A stretch of DNA of 64,000 nt from the NCBI RefSeq assembly GCF_001717465.1, contig NZ_CP017074.1, positions 677,162 to 741,161 of the forward strand, read 5' to 3'. Source of the stretch: Luteimonas sp. JM171 (GTDB taxonomy: Bacteria > Pseudomonadota > Gammaproteobacteria > Xanthomonadales > Xanthomonadaceae). Positions 40,666-51,911 of the stretch are shown piece after piece. Position numbers and translations under genes: made by a program. The notes under the pieces are model-generated. The model ran no database searches and had not been told where the DNA came from. It saw nothing but the letters and a program-made list of their open reading frames with translations. Position 1 is the stretch's first letter, and every line of letters starts with the position of its first letter.

Positions 40666-40813
40666 GCACGGCGTCCCGCCGAAGCCCACGCTCCTGACCT
40701 GTGATCTTTCAAATCTCCACGGTCCGGAAAGGAAGTCTGGCCAAGCATCGACTGCCTCAGCGAAAACCACCCCCGCGCTTCCAAACCTGATGCCCAAGGG
40801 GTCTACTGGAACG

Positions 40814-41434
40814 ATGAGCTTCGCCTTCGTCACCCTCCTGGACTTCATCGGCACCTTCGCCTTCGCCATCAGCGGCCGCCTCGTCGCCGTCCGCCACCGC
40901 CTCGACCTCTTCGGCGTCCTGGTCCTCTCGTTTGCCGCCGCCACCGCCGGCGGCATGACCCGCGACGTCGTCCTCGGCGTCACCCCCGTCGCCGTCGCCG
41001 ACTGGCGCTACCTCGCCCTCTCGATCGCCGCCGGCCTGCTCACCTTCTTCCGCCACGAACAGGTCGAAAGCCTCCGCAACCCCGTCCAGATCTCCGACGC
41101 CATCGGCCTGGCCCTCTTCGCCGTCATCGGCTCCGACAAGGCCCTGCACGCCGGCGTCGGCCCCGTGGGCGCCATCATGATGGGCATCCTCTCCGGCATC
41201 GGCGGCGGCATCGTCCGCGACGTGCTCGTCGCCCAGGTCCCCACCGTCCTGCGCTACGAGCTCTACGCCCTGGCCGCCCTCGCCGCCTCCGTGGTCATGG
41301 TCACCGGCCACGAACTCGGCCTGCCCCACGTCCCCGTCTCGGTCGCCGGCGCCACCCTCTGCTTCACCTTGCGCTGGCTCGCCATCCGCAAGGGCTGGCG
41401 CCTGCCGGTCGCCGGCGGCCGCGAGGAACCTTAA
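40814..41434 (+). CDS. UPF0126 (YicG-like) membrane protein
   Basis: A 206-residue inner-membrane protein from ATG 40814 (MSFAFVTLLDFIGTFAFAIS). Two homologous halves, each with three helices, carry the family signatures FAFAISGRLVAV and GILSGIGGGIVRDVL. The family is thought to be TRIC-like, possibly channels or transporters for glycine or cations. The ribosome site is weak. A stand-alone gene. Confidence 0.9.
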   Translation: MSFAFVTLLDFIGTFAFAISGRLVAVRHRLDLFGVLVLSFAAATAGGMTRDVVLGVTPVAVADWRYLALSIAAGLLTFFRHEQVESLRNPVQISDAIGLALFAVIGSDKALHAGVGPVGAIMMGILSGIGGGIVRDVLVAQVPTVLRYELYALAALAASVVMVTGHELGLPHVPVSVAGATLCFTLRWLAIRKGWRLPVAGGREEP

Positions 41435-41510
41435 CTGCCCGCAAAACATGAGGGCCCGGCGTGGCAGCCCTTTGCGGGACTGTCCGCGACATGGACGTCG
41501 CGGACAAGCC

Positions 41511-44219
41511 TTACAGGGGGGAATCCGGCTTCTCGACGGGCAGGGTGACGAGCATGACCGACATGTCGTCGGGGTCCGGCGCGACGTTGAAGCCCAGGCG
41601 CCGGCACATCGACAGCATGGTCGTGTTCTCACGCAGCACCTGCCCCTCGATCACGTTCAGCCCCAGCCAGCCGGCCACCTCGATCATGATCTGCATCAGC
41701 TGCCAGCCCAGCCCGGCCCCCTTCAGGTCCGAACGCACCATGATCCCGTACTCGCCCCGGTCGTAGTTCGCGTCCGACACCAGCCGCACAGCGCCCAGCA
41801 TCTCCCCCGTCTCCGGATCAATCGCCGCCAGCGCCATCTGCCGCGCATAGTCGAGCTGGGTCAGCCGGGCGATGAACTCGTGGCTGAAATCCTTGACCGC
41901 CTGGAAGAACCGCAGCCGCAGGTCGTCCTGGGACACCTTCTCGAAGAACGCGCGGAACATCGCCTCGTCCTCCGGCCGCACCGGCCGCACGAACGCCGGC
42001 TTGCCATCGGCGCGGGTAATCGTGCGCTCCCACTCGCGTGGATACGGCAGCACCGCGAAGCGCGGATGCCCGCGGCCGCGGTGCAATCGCCGTGACGGCG
42101 CGATCGACACCCGCGCATCCACCGCCACCACCCCGTCCCGGTCGGCCAGCAGCGGGTTGATGTCCACCTCGCTCACCTCCGGCAGGTCCGCCGCCAGCTG
42201 CGCCAGCTTCACCAGCAGCAGCGCCACCTCGCGCTCGTCGGCCGCGGGCACGTCGCGGTAGGCCTTGAGGATGCGCGACACCCGGGTTCGGCCGATCAGC
42301 TCGTGGGCCAGACGCAGGTCCAGCGGCGGCAGCGCCAGCGCCTTGTCATCGACGATCTCCACCGCCGTGCCGCCGCGCCCGAACACCACCACCGGCCCGA
42401 ACACCGGATCGTCGGCGATGCCGCAGATCAGCTCGCGCGCCTTTGGCCGCAGGATCATCGGCTGCACGGTCACGCCGTCCAGGCGCGCGCCGGGGCGCAA
42501 TTCCCGCGCCCGCCGCAGGATGTCCCGCGCCGCCTCGCGCACCGCCTCCGCGCTGACCAGGTTCAAGCGCACCCCGTCCACGTCCGACTTGTGCGGGATG
42601 TCGGGCGAGAGGATCTTCACCGCCACCGGCGTTCCCGAACCCAGCAGCGGCGCCGCCGCCTCCACGGCGCCCTCCGGATCGGCTGCGATCACGCTGGGGG
42701 CGATCGGGATGCCATAGGCCGCGAACAGCGCCGCCACCTCCACCGGATCCAGCCACTCGCGCCCGGCCTGCAGCGCCGCGCGCACCAGCGAGCGGGCGCC
42801 GTCCACGTCGACGCTGAAATCGTCGGGCAGGCTGGGTGGTGTCTCGCGCAGCGCGATCTGTGCCTGGCGGTGGCGCGCCAGGTACATGAAGCCCTGCACC
42901 GCCTCGGCCTCGGTGGCGTAGGTGGGCACCCCGGCCTCGCCAAGGATGCGCGCCGCGCTGCCGTCGCCGCCCATCCACACCGCAAGCGTGGGTTTGCGAC
43001 GGGATTTGCCCTTGCTTGCCTGTACGGTCGCGGCGACGGCCCTGGCTGTTTCCTCCGGCACGGACAGTACCGTGGGCACGTGGATCGCCAGGACCGCATC
43101 GGTATCGCCATCGGCCAGCAGCGCCTCCAGTCCCTGCGCGTAGCGCTCACCGTCGGCATCGCCCAGCACGTCGACCGGATTGCGCCGCGACCAGCCGCGC
43201 TGGAAGCGCGCGTCCAGCGTCTCCATGGTCTGCGCCGACAGCCGCGCCGGACGTCCGCCCGCATCCACCAGCCGGTCGAGCGCCAGCATCCCGGTGCCCA
43301 GGCCGTTGGTGAGCACCGCCAGCCGGTTGCCCGGCAGGGTCACCAGGTGCGAGAGCGTCTCGGCGGCGGCGAACAGTTCATCCAGCGCGTGCACCCGCAG
43401 CAGGCCGGCGCGCCGGAACGCGCTGTCGTACACCCGGTCGGGAAGCGCCAGCGCCGCCGCGTGCGTGCGCGGCGCACGGGTGTGCGGCGCGTGGCGCCCG
43501 GGCTTGACCACCACCACCGGCTTGGCCCGGGCGGCGGCGCGCGCAGCGGACAGGAACTTGCGCGCATCGGCCACGTGTTCCAGGTAGAGCAGGATCGCGC
43601 GGGTATGGCGATCGACCGCAAACCAGTCGAGCATGTCGGCGAAGTCGACGTCGATCGCATCACCCAGCGACACCGCCGCCGAGAACCCGATGCCCCGGCT
43701 GGCCGCCCACTCGGTGACCGCCGCGCCCACCGCGCCGGACTGCGATACCAGCGCCAGGTCGCCGGCCGGCGCGCGGCTGGCGGCGAAGCTTGCGTACAGC
43801 TTCGAGTGCGGGGCCACGACGCCCAGGCAGTTGGGGCCCACGATGCGCAGCCCGCGCGGGCGCGCCACGTCCCTGAGCGCGGCGTTGAACGAGCCCGGCC
43901 CGCTGCCCATGCCGCGGGTCAGCACCACGGCCGCGCGCGCCCCGCAGTCGGCGGCGGTCGCGGCCACCTTGGCCACTGCCCTGGGCGGCACCGCGATCAG
44001 CACCAGGTCCGGCCTGAAATCCAGTTCCTGCATCCGGCGCACCGTGCGCACGCCCTCGATCTCCCGGTAGCGCGCGTTGACCACCCCGACCGGGCCGGCG
44101 AAGCCGCCGTCGAGCAGCTGCCGCAGCACCAGCCGCCCCAGCGAGCGCTCGCGCGGGCTGGCGCCAACCAGCACGACCGACTTCGGGGAGAAAACCGCAT
44201 CGATGGCGTAGGTACTCAC
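41511..44219 (-). CDS. Pat-type protein N-acetyltransferase fused to acyl-CoA synthetase-like domains
   Basis: About 902 residues. The order is: CoA-binding Rossmann domain ([16 protein letters not shown]), succinyl-CoA ligase-like domain ([13 protein letters not shown]), an ATP-grasp domain ([39 protein letters not shown]), and a C-terminal GNAT domain ([20 protein letters not shown]). This matches the large Pat/PatZ protein acetyltransferases that acetylate acetyl-CoA synthetase and other lysines. Start GTG 44219 ([15 protein letters not shown]) fits the family; ATG 44276 is also open. Confidence 0.88.
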   Translation of the reverse strand: MSTYAIDAVFSPKSVVLVGASPRERSLGRLVLRQLLDGGFAGPVGVVNARYREIEGVRTVRRMQELDFRPDLVLIAVPPRAVAKVAATAADCGARAAVVLTRGMGSGPGSFNAALRDVARPRGLRIVGPNCLGVVAPHSKLYASFAASRAPAGDLALVSQSGAVGAAVTEWAASRGIGFSAAVSLGDAIDVDFADMLDWFAVDRHTRAILLYLEHVADARKFLSAARAAARAKPVVVVKPGRHAPHTRAPRTHAAALALPDRVYDSAFRRAGLLRVHALDELFAAAETLSHLVTLPGNRLAVLTNGLGTGMLALDRLVDAGGRPARLSAQTMETLDARFQRGWSRRNPVDVLGDADGERYAQGLEALLADGDTDAVLAIHVPTVLSVPEETARAVAATVQASKGKSRRKPTLAVWMGGDGSAARILGEAGVPTYATEAEAVQGFMYLARHRQAQIALRETPPSLPDDFSVDVDGARSLVRAALQAGREWLDPVEVAALFAAYGIPIAPSVIAADPEGAVEAAAPLLGSGTPVAVKILSPDIPHKSDVDGVRLNLVSAEAVREAARDILRRARELRPGARLDGVTVQPMILRPKARELICGIADDPVFGPVVVFGRGGTAVEIVDDKALALPPLDLRLAHELIGRTRVSRILKAYRDVPAADEREVALLLVKLAQLAADLPEVSEVDINPLLADRDGVVAVDARVSIAPSRRLHRGRGHPRFAVLPYPREWERTITRADGKPAFVRPVRPEDEAMFRAFFEKVSQDDLRLRFFQAVKDFSHEFIARLTQLDYARQMALAAIDPETGEMLGAVRLVSDANYDRGEYGIMVRSDLKGAGLGWQLMQIMIEVAGWLGLNVIEGQVLRENTTMLSMCRRLGFNVAPDPDDMSVMLVTLPVEKPDSPL

Positions 44220-44335
44220 GGCAGGCCAGGCAGCGCAGGAAAACCTGCACCTTACCGGACCCGCCGCCAGCGCCAAGACGGGGCTTGGTGGCCTGCGCCG
44301 CGCTATCCTGTGGCGCCCCGCTCCGCCCGATACCC

Positions 44336-44692
44336 ATGCGCATCTTCAAGGTCTTCACCATCGAGGCCGCCCACCGGCTCCCCAACGTGCCCGAGGGCCA
44401 CAAGTGCGCGCGCCTGCATGGGCATTCGTTCCGCATCGAGCTGCACGTGGCCGGCGAACCCGGAGAGCACACGGGCTGGGTGATGGACTTCGCCGACGTC
44501 AAGGCGGCCTTCGAGCCGCTCTACCGCCAGCTCGACCACCACTATCTCAACGACATCGAAGGGCTTGAGAACCCGACCAGCGAACAGCTGGCGATCTGGA
44601 TCTGGGATCGGCTCAAGCCCGTGCTGCCGGCGCTGGACGAGGTGGTGATCCACGAAACCTGCACCGCGGGCTGCAGCTACCGCGGCTCCTGA
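44336..44692 (+). CDS. queD: 6-carboxytetrahydropterin synthase
   Basis: A 118-residue protein of the PTPS/QueD family, the second step of queuosine and other 7-deazapurine synthesis. Zinc ligands are in TIEAAHRLP and RLHGHSF; the catalytic cysteine is in [10 protein letters not shown]. Start ATG 44336. It stands alone; the other queuosine genes are not in the window. Confidence 0.93.
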   Translation: MRIFKVFTIEAAHRLPNVPEGHKCARLHGHSFRIELHVAGEPGEHTGWVMDFADVKAAFEPLYRQLDHHYLNDIEGLENPTSEQLAIWIWDRLKPVLPALDEVVIHETCTAGCSYRGS

Positions 44693-44804
44693 CGAGGGCC
44701 GGCAACGCCGGTCCTTCCACGCGCGGCACCTGCCACGCAAGCGATTGATTTCCAGGCTGCCTTTCAGAAATGAACGGCAGCTGGGATGTGCCGCGCAGGA
44801 AATG

Positions 44805-44833
44805 TTGCATTGCACAAATGGCTGGGTTATGCT
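44805..44833 (+). promoter_or_regulatory. Sigma-70-type promoter of the phasin gene
   Basis: TTGCAT (44805-44810) and TATGCT (44828-44833) are spaced 17 bases apart, 57 bases ahead of the phasin start. TGCA-rich sequence around it (TTGCATTGCACAA, TGCTGCACCGCACAA) resembles sites of PHB-granule regulators such as PhaR; this is an inference. Confidence 0.5.
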
Positions 44834-44890
44834 GCACCGCACAAACCGGCAAAAGCCTGCCGGCACCACCCGCACCGCAGGAGATTCGCC

Positions 44891-45289
44891 ATGACCCAGT
44901 ACACCCAGTACAACGAGCAGATCGCCGCCGCCACCCGCCAGCTGGCGGACACCGCGGCCCAGGTCAACCAGCTTGCGCTGCAGAACGCCGAGAAGGTGTT
45001 CGCGCTGCAGATGGGCATCCTGGAAGAGAACACCAACGCCGCCTTCGCCTTCCTGGGCGAGCTGGCCCAGGTCCGCGACGCCGACGGCTACAAGAGCCTG
45101 TGGCCGAAGGGCGTGCAGGTTGCGCGCGAGAACGTCGAGCGCAGCATCAACGCCGGCCAGGAAGCTTTCGCCACCTCGCTCAAGACCGGCGAGGCCATCG
45201 GCCAGATCGCCAAGGGCCAGATCGAGGCCGCCACCGCGCAGGCGCAGGGTGCCGCCGACAAGGCCACCAGGACCGCCCGCAAGGCCTGA
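44891..45289 (+). CDS. Phasin family protein
   Basis: A 132-residue amphipathic helical protein, start ATG 44891 with AGGAGA seven bases upstream. It begins MTQYTQYNEQIAAATRQLAD and ends in an Ala/Thr/Lys-rich tail, like PhaP phasins that coat polyhydroxyalkanoate granules. No synthase gene is near. Followed by two hairpins. Confidence 0.85.
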   Translation: MTQYTQYNEQIAAATRQLADTAAQVNQLALQNAEKVFALQMGILEENTNAAFAFLGELAQVRDADGYKSLWPKGVQVARENVERSINAGQEAFATSLKTGEAIGQIAKGQIEAATAQAQGAADKATRTARKA

Positions 45290-45336
45290 AGCAAAACGAC
45301 GGCTGCCCCTCTCTCCGGCAGCCTTCGTCTCCTGGA

Positions 45337-45365
45337 GCCCGGTCGCGCAAGCGGCCGGGCTTTTT
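45337..45365 (+). terminator. Intrinsic terminator of the phasin gene
   Basis: GCCCGGTCGC-GCAA-GCGGCCGGGC followed by five T. A weaker hairpin GGCTGCC-N9-GGCAGCC (45301-45323) lies just before it. Confidence 0.85.
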
Positions 45366-45467
45366 CGTGCGCGGATGCTTTGGCGTGACGTTCACAGCCG
45401 TGCGGGTTAACCTCGTTGTCCGGCGTTCGCGCCGACATCGTTGCATCCGGGGACACGCCACGCTGCC

Positions 45468-45635
45468 ATGCACACCAGGGACGAGCCGCCGTCAAAGCGC
45501 CGGGAACTGCTGATGTTCCTGTTGATCACCGTGGTGCTGTTCCCGCTGCTCTCGGTGATGCTGGTGGGTGCATTCGGGTTCTCGATCTGGTTCTGGCAGA
45601 TCCTCACCGGCCCCCCGGGCCCGCCGGGGGCCTGA
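45468..45635 (+). CDS. napE: Periplasmic nitrate reductase component NapE
   Basis: A 55-residue single-span membrane protein (MHTRDEPPSKRRELLMFLLI at the start, GPPGPPGA at the end). KRRELL before the span and WFWQILTGPPGPP after it are the NapE pattern. First gene of napEFDABC. Exact role unknown in the family. Confidence 0.88.
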   Translation: MHTRDEPPSKRRELLMFLLITVVLFPLLSVMLVGAFGFSIWFWQILTGPPGPPGA

Positions 45636-45642
45636 CGCATCC

Positions 45643-46164
45643 ATGACGATGGCCCGGACGGACTCCGCCCTGCCTTCGCCGTCGCGCCGCGCCTTCCTGC
45701 GTGGGCGGGCGCGCGCCGAGACACCGCTGCGGCCGCCGTGGGCGCTGGCGGAAGGCGACTTCACCAACATGTGCACCGCCTGCCATGCCTGCCTGTCCGC
45801 CTGCCCGGAAAAGGTGCTGGTGCGCGGCAGCGGCGGCTATCCGGTGTTCGACCCGGGCCGCGGCGAGTGCACCTTTTGCGGCGCGTGCGAAGCGGCCTGC
45901 GAGCCGCGCGCCCTGCAGCGTGACGCCGGCCAGGCGCCCTGGACCCTGGTCGCGCACGCCTCCGGCGCCTGCCTGCCGCTGCAGGGCGTGGTGTGCCGCA
46001 GTTGCCGCGACGCCTGTGGCGAGGACGCCATCGCCTTCGCGCCCGGTGCGCTCCAGGCCCCGGCCATCGACACCGATCGCTGCACCGGCTGTGGCGCCTG
46101 CGTGGGCACCTGCCCGGCCTCGGCGATCAGCCTGCAGGCCCGGCCGCGGGCGGAGGCCGCATGA
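45643..46164 (+). CDS. napF: Ferredoxin-type protein NapF
   Basis: A 173-residue protein. Four-cysteine clusters: CTACHACLSACP, CTFCGACEAACEP, CRSCRDACGEDA (a degenerate site) and CTGCGACVGTCP. NapF is a cytoplasmic protein thought to help load the iron-sulfur cluster of NapA. Its stop overlaps the napD start as ATGA. Confidence 0.93.
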   Translation: MTMARTDSALPSPSRRAFLRGRARAETPLRPPWALAEGDFTNMCTACHACLSACPEKVLVRGSGGYPVFDPGRGECTFCGACEAACEPRALQRDAGQAPWTLVAHASGACLPLQGVVCRSCRDACGEDAIAFAPGALQAPAIDTDRCTGCGACVGTCPASAISLQARPRAEAA

Positions 46165-46463
46165 CCGCGCATCCGCCCCGCGATGAATTGCACATCGCCA
46201 GCCTGGTGGTCCAGCACCGCGCGGACGCGGGCCCGGCGCTTGAGGCGCTGGCGGCCGAGCTGCCCGGGTTGGAGATCGCCATGGGCGACGCCACCCGCAG
46301 CGTGCTGCTGCAGGAAAGCCCCGGCACGCGCGAACTGATGGACAGCGTCGACCGCCTGCGCGAGCTGCCGGGCGTGCTCAACGTCAACCTGGTGTACCAC
46401 CACGCGGAGCCGCGCCAGGACCTCGAACAACCCCTTCAACCAGAGACCGGAGCCGGCACATGA
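46161..46463 (+). CDS. napD: NapA-specific chaperone NapD
   Basis: A 100-residue protein ([20 protein letters not shown]; then [16 protein letters not shown]). It matches NapD, which binds the Tat signal of NapA until the cofactor is inserted. It overlaps napF and napA by four bases each. Confidence 0.92.
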   Translation: MTAHPPRDELHIASLVVQHRADAGPALEALAAELPGLEIAMGDATRSVLLQESPGTRELMDSVDRLRELPGVLNVNLVYHHAEPRQDLEQPLQPETGAGT

Positions 46464-48967
46464 CCACGCGCCGTGAATTCGTCCGCAACTCGGCCGTGGC
46501 CGCGGCCGCAGCCGCCGCGGGCCTGCCCCTGCCGGGCAGCGGCAACAATCCCGTGATCGAGCAGGACGCGCCGGGCGCAGGCAGCGCCGAGCTCAAGTGG
46601 AGCAAGGCGCCCTGCCGCTACTGCGGCACCGGCTGCGGCATCAACGTGGCCGTGCGCAACAACCGGGTGGTGGCCACCCACGGCGACGTGCACGCGGAGG
46701 TCAACCGCGGCCTGAACTGCGTCAAGGGCTATTTCCTGTCCAAGGTGATGTACGGCGCCGACCGCCTCACCACCCCCATGTTGCGCAAGCGCAACGGCGC
46801 CTACCACAAGGAAGGCGAGTTCACCCCGGTGAGCTGGGACGAAGCCTTCGACGTGATGGCGGAGAAGTTCAAGGAGGTGCTGCGCAACAAGGGCGGCGAT
46901 GGCATCGGCATGTTCGGCTCGGGGCAGTGGACCATCTGGGAGGGCTACGCCGCCAACAAGCTGATGAAGGCGGGCTTCCGCAGCAACCACATCGATCCCA
47001 ACGCGCGCCACTGCATGGCCTCGGCCGCCACCGGCTTCATGCGCACCTTCGGCATGGACGAGCCGATGGGCTGCTACGACGACATCGAGCACGCCGACGC
47101 GTTCGTGCTGTGGGGCTCGAACATGGCCGAGATGCACCCGATCCTGTGGACCCGGGTGACCGACCGGCGCCTGTCCAGCCCGCACGTGAAGGTCGCGGTG
47201 CTGTCCACGTTCGAGCACCGCAGCTTCGAGCTGGCGGACATCCCGATGGTGTTCACGCCGCAGACGGACCTGGTGATCCTCAACTACATCGCCAACCACA
47301 TCATCCGCACCGGCCGGGTCAACCACGACTTCGTCGACCGCCATACCACCTTCAAGCGCGGCCACGACGACATCGGCTACGGCCTGCGTCCCGAACACGA
47401 GCTCCAGGTCCGCGCCCGCAACGCGCATGACCCGGGCGGCGGCGAGCCGATCGATTTCCAGCAGTTCGCCGATTTCGTCGCTCCCTACACCCTGGAGCGC
47501 GCGGTCGAGATGACCGGGGTGCAGCGCGACTGGCTGGAGCAGCTGGCCGAGCTCTATGCCGACCCGGACACGAAGGTGATGTCGTTCTGGACCATGGGCT
47601 TCAACCAGCACACCCGCGGGGTGTGGGCCAACAACATGGTCTACAACATCCACCTGCTGACCGGGAAGATCTCCACCCCGGGCAACAGCCCGTTCTCGCT
47701 CACGGGCCAGCCATCGGCCTGCGGCACGGCGCGCGAGGTGGGCACCTTCAGCCACCGCCTGCCGGCGGACATGGTGGTCAACAACCCCGAGCACCGGGCG
47801 ATCACCGAGGACATCTGGCAGGTGCCGCGGGGCACCATCAAGGGCGAGGCGGGCTTCCACGCGGTGCAGCACAACCGCGCACTCAAGGACGGCGTGCTCA
47901 ACGCCTACTGGGTGCAGGTCAACAACAACATGCAGGCGGCGGCCAACATCATGGAGGAGGGGTACCCGGGCTACCGCAACCCCGACAACTTCATCGTGGT
48001 CTCCGACGCCTATCCCACCGTCACCTGCCAGGCGGCGGACCTGATCCTGCCGGCGGCGATGTGGGTGGAGAAGGAAGGCGCCTACGGCAACGCCGAGCGG
48101 CGCACCCACTTCTGGCACCAGCTGGTGGACGCGCCGGGCGAGGCGAAGTCCGACCTGTGGCAGCTGATGGAGTTCTCCAAGCGCTTCACCACGGACGAGT
48201 GCTGGCCGGAGGAGCTCCTGGCCGCCAATCCGCAGTTCCGCGGCAAGACCCTGTTCGAGGTGCTGTACGCCAACGGCAAGGTCGATGCATTCGGCGTGGA
48301 CGAGATCGAGGAGGGCTACGCCAACCACGAGTCCGCGGACTTCGGCTTCTACGTGCAGAAGGGGCTGTTCGAGGAGTACGCCGAGTTCGGCCGCGGCAAG
48401 GCCCACGACCTGGCGCCGTTCGATGTCTACCACCAGGAGCGCGGCCTGCGCTGGCCGGTGGTGGATGGCCAGGAGACGCGCTGGCGTTACGTGGAGGGCG
48501 AGGACCCTTACGTGACCCCCGGCGCGGGCTTCGAGTTCTACGGCAACCCCGACGGCCGGGCGGTGATCTGGGCCCTGCCCTATGAACCGCCGGCCGAGTC
48601 GCCCGACGGGGAGTACGACCTGTGGCTGGTCACCGGCCGGGTCCTGGAGCACTGGCACTCGGGCTCGATGACCATGCGCATCCCGGAGCTGTACCGCGCC
48701 TTCCCCTCGGCGGTGGCCTTCATGCATCCCGATGACGCGCGCGAGCGTGGGCTCAAGCGCGGCGACGAAATCCGGGTGGTTTCGCGCCGCGGCGACATGC
48801 GCACCCGGGTGGAGACGCGCGGGCGCAACCGGATGCCGCGCGGGGTGATCTTCGTGCCGTGGTTCGACGCGGCCCAGCTGATCAACAAGGTCACCCTGGA
48901 CGCCACCGATCCGATCTCCGGCCAGACCGATTTCAAGAAGTGCGCCGTGCGCGTGGTGGCCGCATGA
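46460..48967 (+). CDS. napA: Periplasmic nitrate reductase catalytic subunit NapA
   Basis: An 835-residue molybdopterin enzyme. The Tat signal has TRREFV at residues 3-8. The 4Fe-4S ligands are C52, C55, C59 (CRYCGTGC) and C87 (LNCVKG). The molybdenum ligand is the cysteine in ARHCMASA, near 185. The bis-MGD binding domains follow ([38 protein letters not shown]). It reduces nitrate to nitrite in the periplasm with electrons from NapB. Confidence 0.98.
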   Translation: MTTRREFVRNSAVAAAAAAAGLPLPGSGNNPVIEQDAPGAGSAELKWSKAPCRYCGTGCGINVAVRNNRVVATHGDVHAEVNRGLNCVKGYFLSKVMYGADRLTTPMLRKRNGAYHKEGEFTPVSWDEAFDVMAEKFKEVLRNKGGDGIGMFGSGQWTIWEGYAANKLMKAGFRSNHIDPNARHCMASAATGFMRTFGMDEPMGCYDDIEHADAFVLWGSNMAEMHPILWTRVTDRRLSSPHVKVAVLSTFEHRSFELADIPMVFTPQTDLVILNYIANHIIRTGRVNHDFVDRHTTFKRGHDDIGYGLRPEHELQVRARNAHDPGGGEPIDFQQFADFVAPYTLERAVEMTGVQRDWLEQLAELYADPDTKVMSFWTMGFNQHTRGVWANNMVYNIHLLTGKISTPGNSPFSLTGQPSACGTAREVGTFSHRLPADMVVNNPEHRAITEDIWQVPRGTIKGEAGFHAVQHNRALKDGVLNAYWVQVNNNMQAAANIMEEGYPGYRNPDNFIVVSDAYPTVTCQAADLILPAAMWVEKEGAYGNAERRTHFWHQLVDAPGEAKSDLWQLMEFSKRFTTDECWPEELLAANPQFRGKTLFEVLYANGKVDAFGVDEIEEGYANHESADFGFYVQKGLFEEYAEFGRGKAHDLAPFDVYHQERGLRWPVVDGQETRWRYVEGEDPYVTPGAGFEFYGNPDGRAVIWALPYEPPAESPDGEYDLWLVTGRVLEHWHSGSMTMRIPELYRAFPSAVAFMHPDDARERGLKRGDEIRVVSRRGDMRTRVETRGRNRMPRGVIFVPWFDAAQLINKVTLDATDPISGQTDFKKCAVRVVAA

Positions 48968-48990
48968 GCGCCCGGGACGAGGTGATCCGC

Positions 48991-49518
48991 ATGCGAGCAT
49001 TCCTGCCCCTGCTGCTTCTGCTCGCGGCCGTTGCGCTTGCCGCCTGCGACCGCACGCCCTCGAAGTCCGAGCCGGAGATCAGCCCGCCCTCGCCGCCGAT
49101 CAGCGCGCGCGGCGATGCCGCCCGCGACATCGATCCGCTGCGCCGCAACGTGCCCATAGACGTGGAGGTCTCGCCGCTGCCGATGGCCCGGGTGGAGAAC
49201 TTCGACATCCGCCGCGGCCGCGCCTACCCGATGCAGCCGCCCACCATCCCGCACTCGGTCGACGGCTACCAGGTGGACCTCAACTCCAACCGCTGCATGG
49301 TCTGCCACTCGCGGGCCAACGCCGCGCAGTTCCAGGCGCCCGAGGTCAGCGTGACCCACTACATGGACCGCGATGACCAGTTCCTGGCCACGGTCTCGCC
49401 CAGGCGCTACTTCTGCATGCAGTGCCACGTGGTGCAGACCGATGCGACGCCGCTGGTGGCCAACGAGTTCGTCGATATCGACACCCTGCTGCGGCACGAA
49501 CTGGAGCAGCGCCAATGA
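48991..49518 (+). CDS. napB: Diheme cytochrome c subunit NapB
   Basis: A 175-residue protein if ATG 48991 is used (GAGG eight bases upstream; an ATG at 48964 overlapping the napA stop is the alternative). Two haem motifs, CMVCH and CMQCH, agree with NapB. The N-terminus ([19 protein letters not shown]) looks like a lipoprotein signal with the lipobox cysteine at 19, which is unusual; it may be an ordinary signal peptide. It passes electrons from NapC to NapA. Confidence 0.93.
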   Translation: MRAFLPLLLLLAAVALAACDRTPSKSEPEISPPSPPISARGDAARDIDPLRRNVPIDVEVSPLPMARVENFDIRRGRAYPMQPPTIPHSVDGYQVDLNSNRCMVCHSRANAAQFQAPEVSVTHYMDRDDQFLATVSPRRYFCMQCHVVQTDATPLVANEFVDIDTLLRHELEQRQ

Positions 49519-50132
49519 GCTGGTGGCGGCGCGCGGGACGGCGGCTGGAACCCTGGTGGCGCACCCTGCGCTCGCCCAGCGTCCACTTCAGCCTGGGCTT
49601 CCTGACCCTGGGCGGGTTCATCGCCGGCATCGTGTTCTGGGGCGGCTTCAACACCGCCCTGGAGGTCACCAACACCGAGCAGTTCTGCGTCAGCTGCCAC
49701 GAGATGCGTGACAACGTCTACGAGGAGCTGAAGACCACCATCCACTACAGCAACCGCTCGGGCGTGCGCGCCACCTGCCCGGACTGCCACGTGCCGCACG
49801 ATTGGACCGACAAGATCGCGCGCAAGATGCAGGCCTCCAAGGAGGTGTGGGGCAAGATCTTCGGCACCATCGACACCGAACTGAAGTTCCGCGAGGGCCG
49901 GCGCCGGCTGGCCGAGCACGAGTGGGCGCGGCTGAAGGCCAACGACTCGCTGGAGTGCCGCAACTGCCACGACTACGACTCCATGGACCTCACCCGCCAG
50001 GCCAGCCGCGCGGCCTGGATCCACCAGCAGTACCTGGGCACGGGCGAGCGCACCTGCATTGACTGCCACAAGGGCATCGCCCACCAGTTGCCGGACATGA
50101 CCGGGGTGCCGCAGGGCGGCGTGCTGTACTAG
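49515..50132 (+). CDS. napC: Tetraheme quinol dehydrogenase NapC
   Basis: A 205-residue NapC/NirT cytochrome with one N-terminal membrane helix ([17 protein letters not shown]). Four haem motifs: CVSCH, CPDCH, CRNCH and CIDCH. It takes electrons from quinol to NapB. The start overlaps the napB stop as ATGA, and the stop meets the diguanylate cyclase gene tail to tail. Confidence 0.96.
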   Translation: MSWWRRAGRRLEPWWRTLRSPSVHFSLGFLTLGGFIAGIVFWGGFNTALEVTNTEQFCVSCHEMRDNVYEELKTTIHYSNRSGVRATCPDCHVPHDWTDKIARKMQASKEVWGKIFGTIDTELKFREGRRRLAEHEWARLKANDSLECRNCHDYDSMDLTRQASRAAWIHQQYLGTGERTCIDCHKGIAHQLPDMTGVPQGGVLY

Positions 50133-51607
50133 GTGCGGCTGGCCAGCCGCCCTTCCGGCCCATCGCGGCGGGCGCCGCGTTCGGCCGCGCGATAGCGGTT
50201 GCGCCCGCTCTCCTTGGCCGCGTACAGCGCGGCGTCGGCGGCTGCCATCAGGCCTTCGGGCGTGTCCTCCGGGACCGCATGGGCGATGCCGATGCTGGTG
50301 GCCACCGGCACCGGGACGCCGCGCACGTCCACCGGCGACTGCATCGCATGGATGATGCATTCGGCCACCCGCTCGGCCGCGCCCGGCACCGCGTCGTCCA
50401 GCAGCACCGCGAACTCGTCGCCGCCCGGCCGCGCCACCAGGTCGGTGGCGCGCACGCAGCCGAGCAGGCGTGAGGCAAAGGCCTGCAGCACGATGTCGCC
50501 GCCGGCGTGGCCGTGGGTGTCGTTCACCTGCTTGAAGCGGTCCACGTCCAGGCACAGCAGCGCCACCGGGGTGCGTGCACGCTGCAGCCGGGCAAGCGAC
50601 AGCTCCACGCGCTCGTCGAGCTGGCGCCGGTTGGGCAGCCCGGTGAGCGCATCCACCCGCGACAGACGCTCCATCAGCGCATGGCTTTCCTCCAGCCGCT
50701 GGCGCAGCCGGTCGCGTTCGGCCATGGCCAGGCAGGCCGGGATCGTCAGCAGGCACGCGGCGGCGATGTAGAGCTGGAGCACGGCGATGCGCGCCCACTG
50801 CTCCAGCGGCGCCAGGGGCCCCAGGTCCAGGGCCGTCGCAGCGCCCGCCACCGTGCCCAGGGCGAGCACGCCCAGCGACGCCCCGGCGAAGCGGTGCCGG
50901 ACCGCGGCCAGCAGCAGGACCGGGAAAGCCACGAACAGCAGCGGCCAGGAGGTGAGGAACACCAGGACGGTGATGCCCGCCACCAGCAGGATGGTCGCGG
51001 CCAGCCCGGCGCCCCGGTCCGGCCGGTGGAACAGGCCCAGTCCCTCGCGCTGGATCACCAGGGTCATGGTCCCCACGGCCACCATCCCCACCACGTGCGC
51101 GGCATACCAGCGGCCCAGCGACACCAGCAGGTCCTGGCCATGCAGCCCCCAGGCGGTGACTGCAGCCACAAGGCCCGCCACCGCGCAGGCCACCAGGGCG
51201 GCGGCGGTGGCCACGCCCCCCAGCAGCATCCAGCGTGAGGGCTTGCGGATGTCCGGCACCCACCAGCGGATGGCCAGCGCCACCATGCCGGCTTCAAGCA
51301 CATTGCAACCGGCGATCACGAGGGCGTAGGGCAGGTCATCGCCCGCGAGCAGGCGCACGGGAAGCTCGGCCAGGAACGCGGTGGCGAGGTATCCGGGCCA
51401 CGCGGCCATCCGCCGGTTGAGCAGCCAGCCGGCGACGATGCCGTTGCCGATCCAGATGGCGGCCAGCTCGCCGGGGCCGCGGGCGAAAGCAAGCAGCAAC
51501 CAGGCGGACGCCGCCACAAGCAGTCCCAGGGCCAGCCTGTCCGCCCATCCCGGGCTCGGAAAATGCAGACGTTGGACGGCAGGACCCCCGCGGTGAACGG
51601 ATCCCAC
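50129..51607 (-). CDS. MASE1-type diguanylate cyclase (GGDEF)
   Basis: About 492 residues. Eight or so N-terminal membrane helices of the MASE1 type ([20 protein letters not shown]; then [19 protein letters not shown]) are followed by a GGDEF domain: [30 protein letters not shown] and RPGGDEFAV. The active-site motif is intact; no RxxD inhibitory site is evident. It makes cyclic di-GMP. The GTG start at 51607 is a best guess. It is divergent from the RND genes. Confidence 0.82.
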   Translation of the reverse strand: MGSVHRGGPAVQRLHFPSPGWADRLALGLLVAASAWLLLAFARGPGELAAIWIGNGIVAGWLLNRRMAAWPGYLATAFLAELPVRLLAGDDLPYALVIAGCNVLEAGMVALAIRWWVPDIRKPSRWMLLGGVATAAALVACAVAGLVAAVTAWGLHGQDLLVSLGRWYAAHVVGMVAVGTMTLVIQREGLGLFHRPDRGAGLAATILLVAGITVLVFLTSWPLLFVAFPVLLLAAVRHRFAGASLGVLALGTVAGAATALDLGPLAPLEQWARIAVLQLYIAAACLLTIPACLAMAERDRLRQRLEESHALMERLSRVDALTGLPNRRQLDERVELSLARLQRARTPVALLCLDVDRFKQVNDTHGHAGGDIVLQAFASRLLGCVRATDLVARPGGDEFAVLLDDAVPGAAERVAECIIHAMQSPVDVRGVPVPVATSIGIAHAVPEDTPEGLMAAADAALYAAKESGRNRYRAAERGARRDGPEGRLASRT

Positions 51608-51682
51608 GATAGCCCAGCGCGCGTGCAGCGCGAACCCCGGGGGTCTGCACCGGTCGTCTTCCAGTTGCTGTACCTGAAAGTT

Positions 51683-51699
51683 CAAGAACTGTATTCTTG
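51683..51699. promoter_or_regulatory. Inverted repeat in the divergent 51608-51911 region
   Basis: CAAGAA-CTGTA-TTCTTG is a perfect 6-base inverted repeat about 76 bases before the cyclase start and 212 before the pump operon. It could be a regulator site; the rest of the region shows nothing else I can support. Confidence 0.3.
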
Positions 51700-51911
51700 C
51701 ACCGCGGTCCGGTCCGCTGCCGTGCGGGTGGATGCTCCATCCCATCGGCAGGCTGACGACCGGCAGGTGCCCGCGGCCAGTGCAGCTGCCAGCATCCCCT
51801 GCAGGATCGCCGCATTCCCCGGCCGCGCTGGAACGACCCGCAGAAGAAGAACAGGTCACCGCAGCTCGGCCGGACCGGTTCGACACCCCCTGCCGATCTC
51901 CCGAGGATCCC

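Noticed and set aside
46436..49000. Long minus-strand frame opposite napA
   Set aside because: Antisense shadow caused by codon bias; napA on the other strand is unmistakable.
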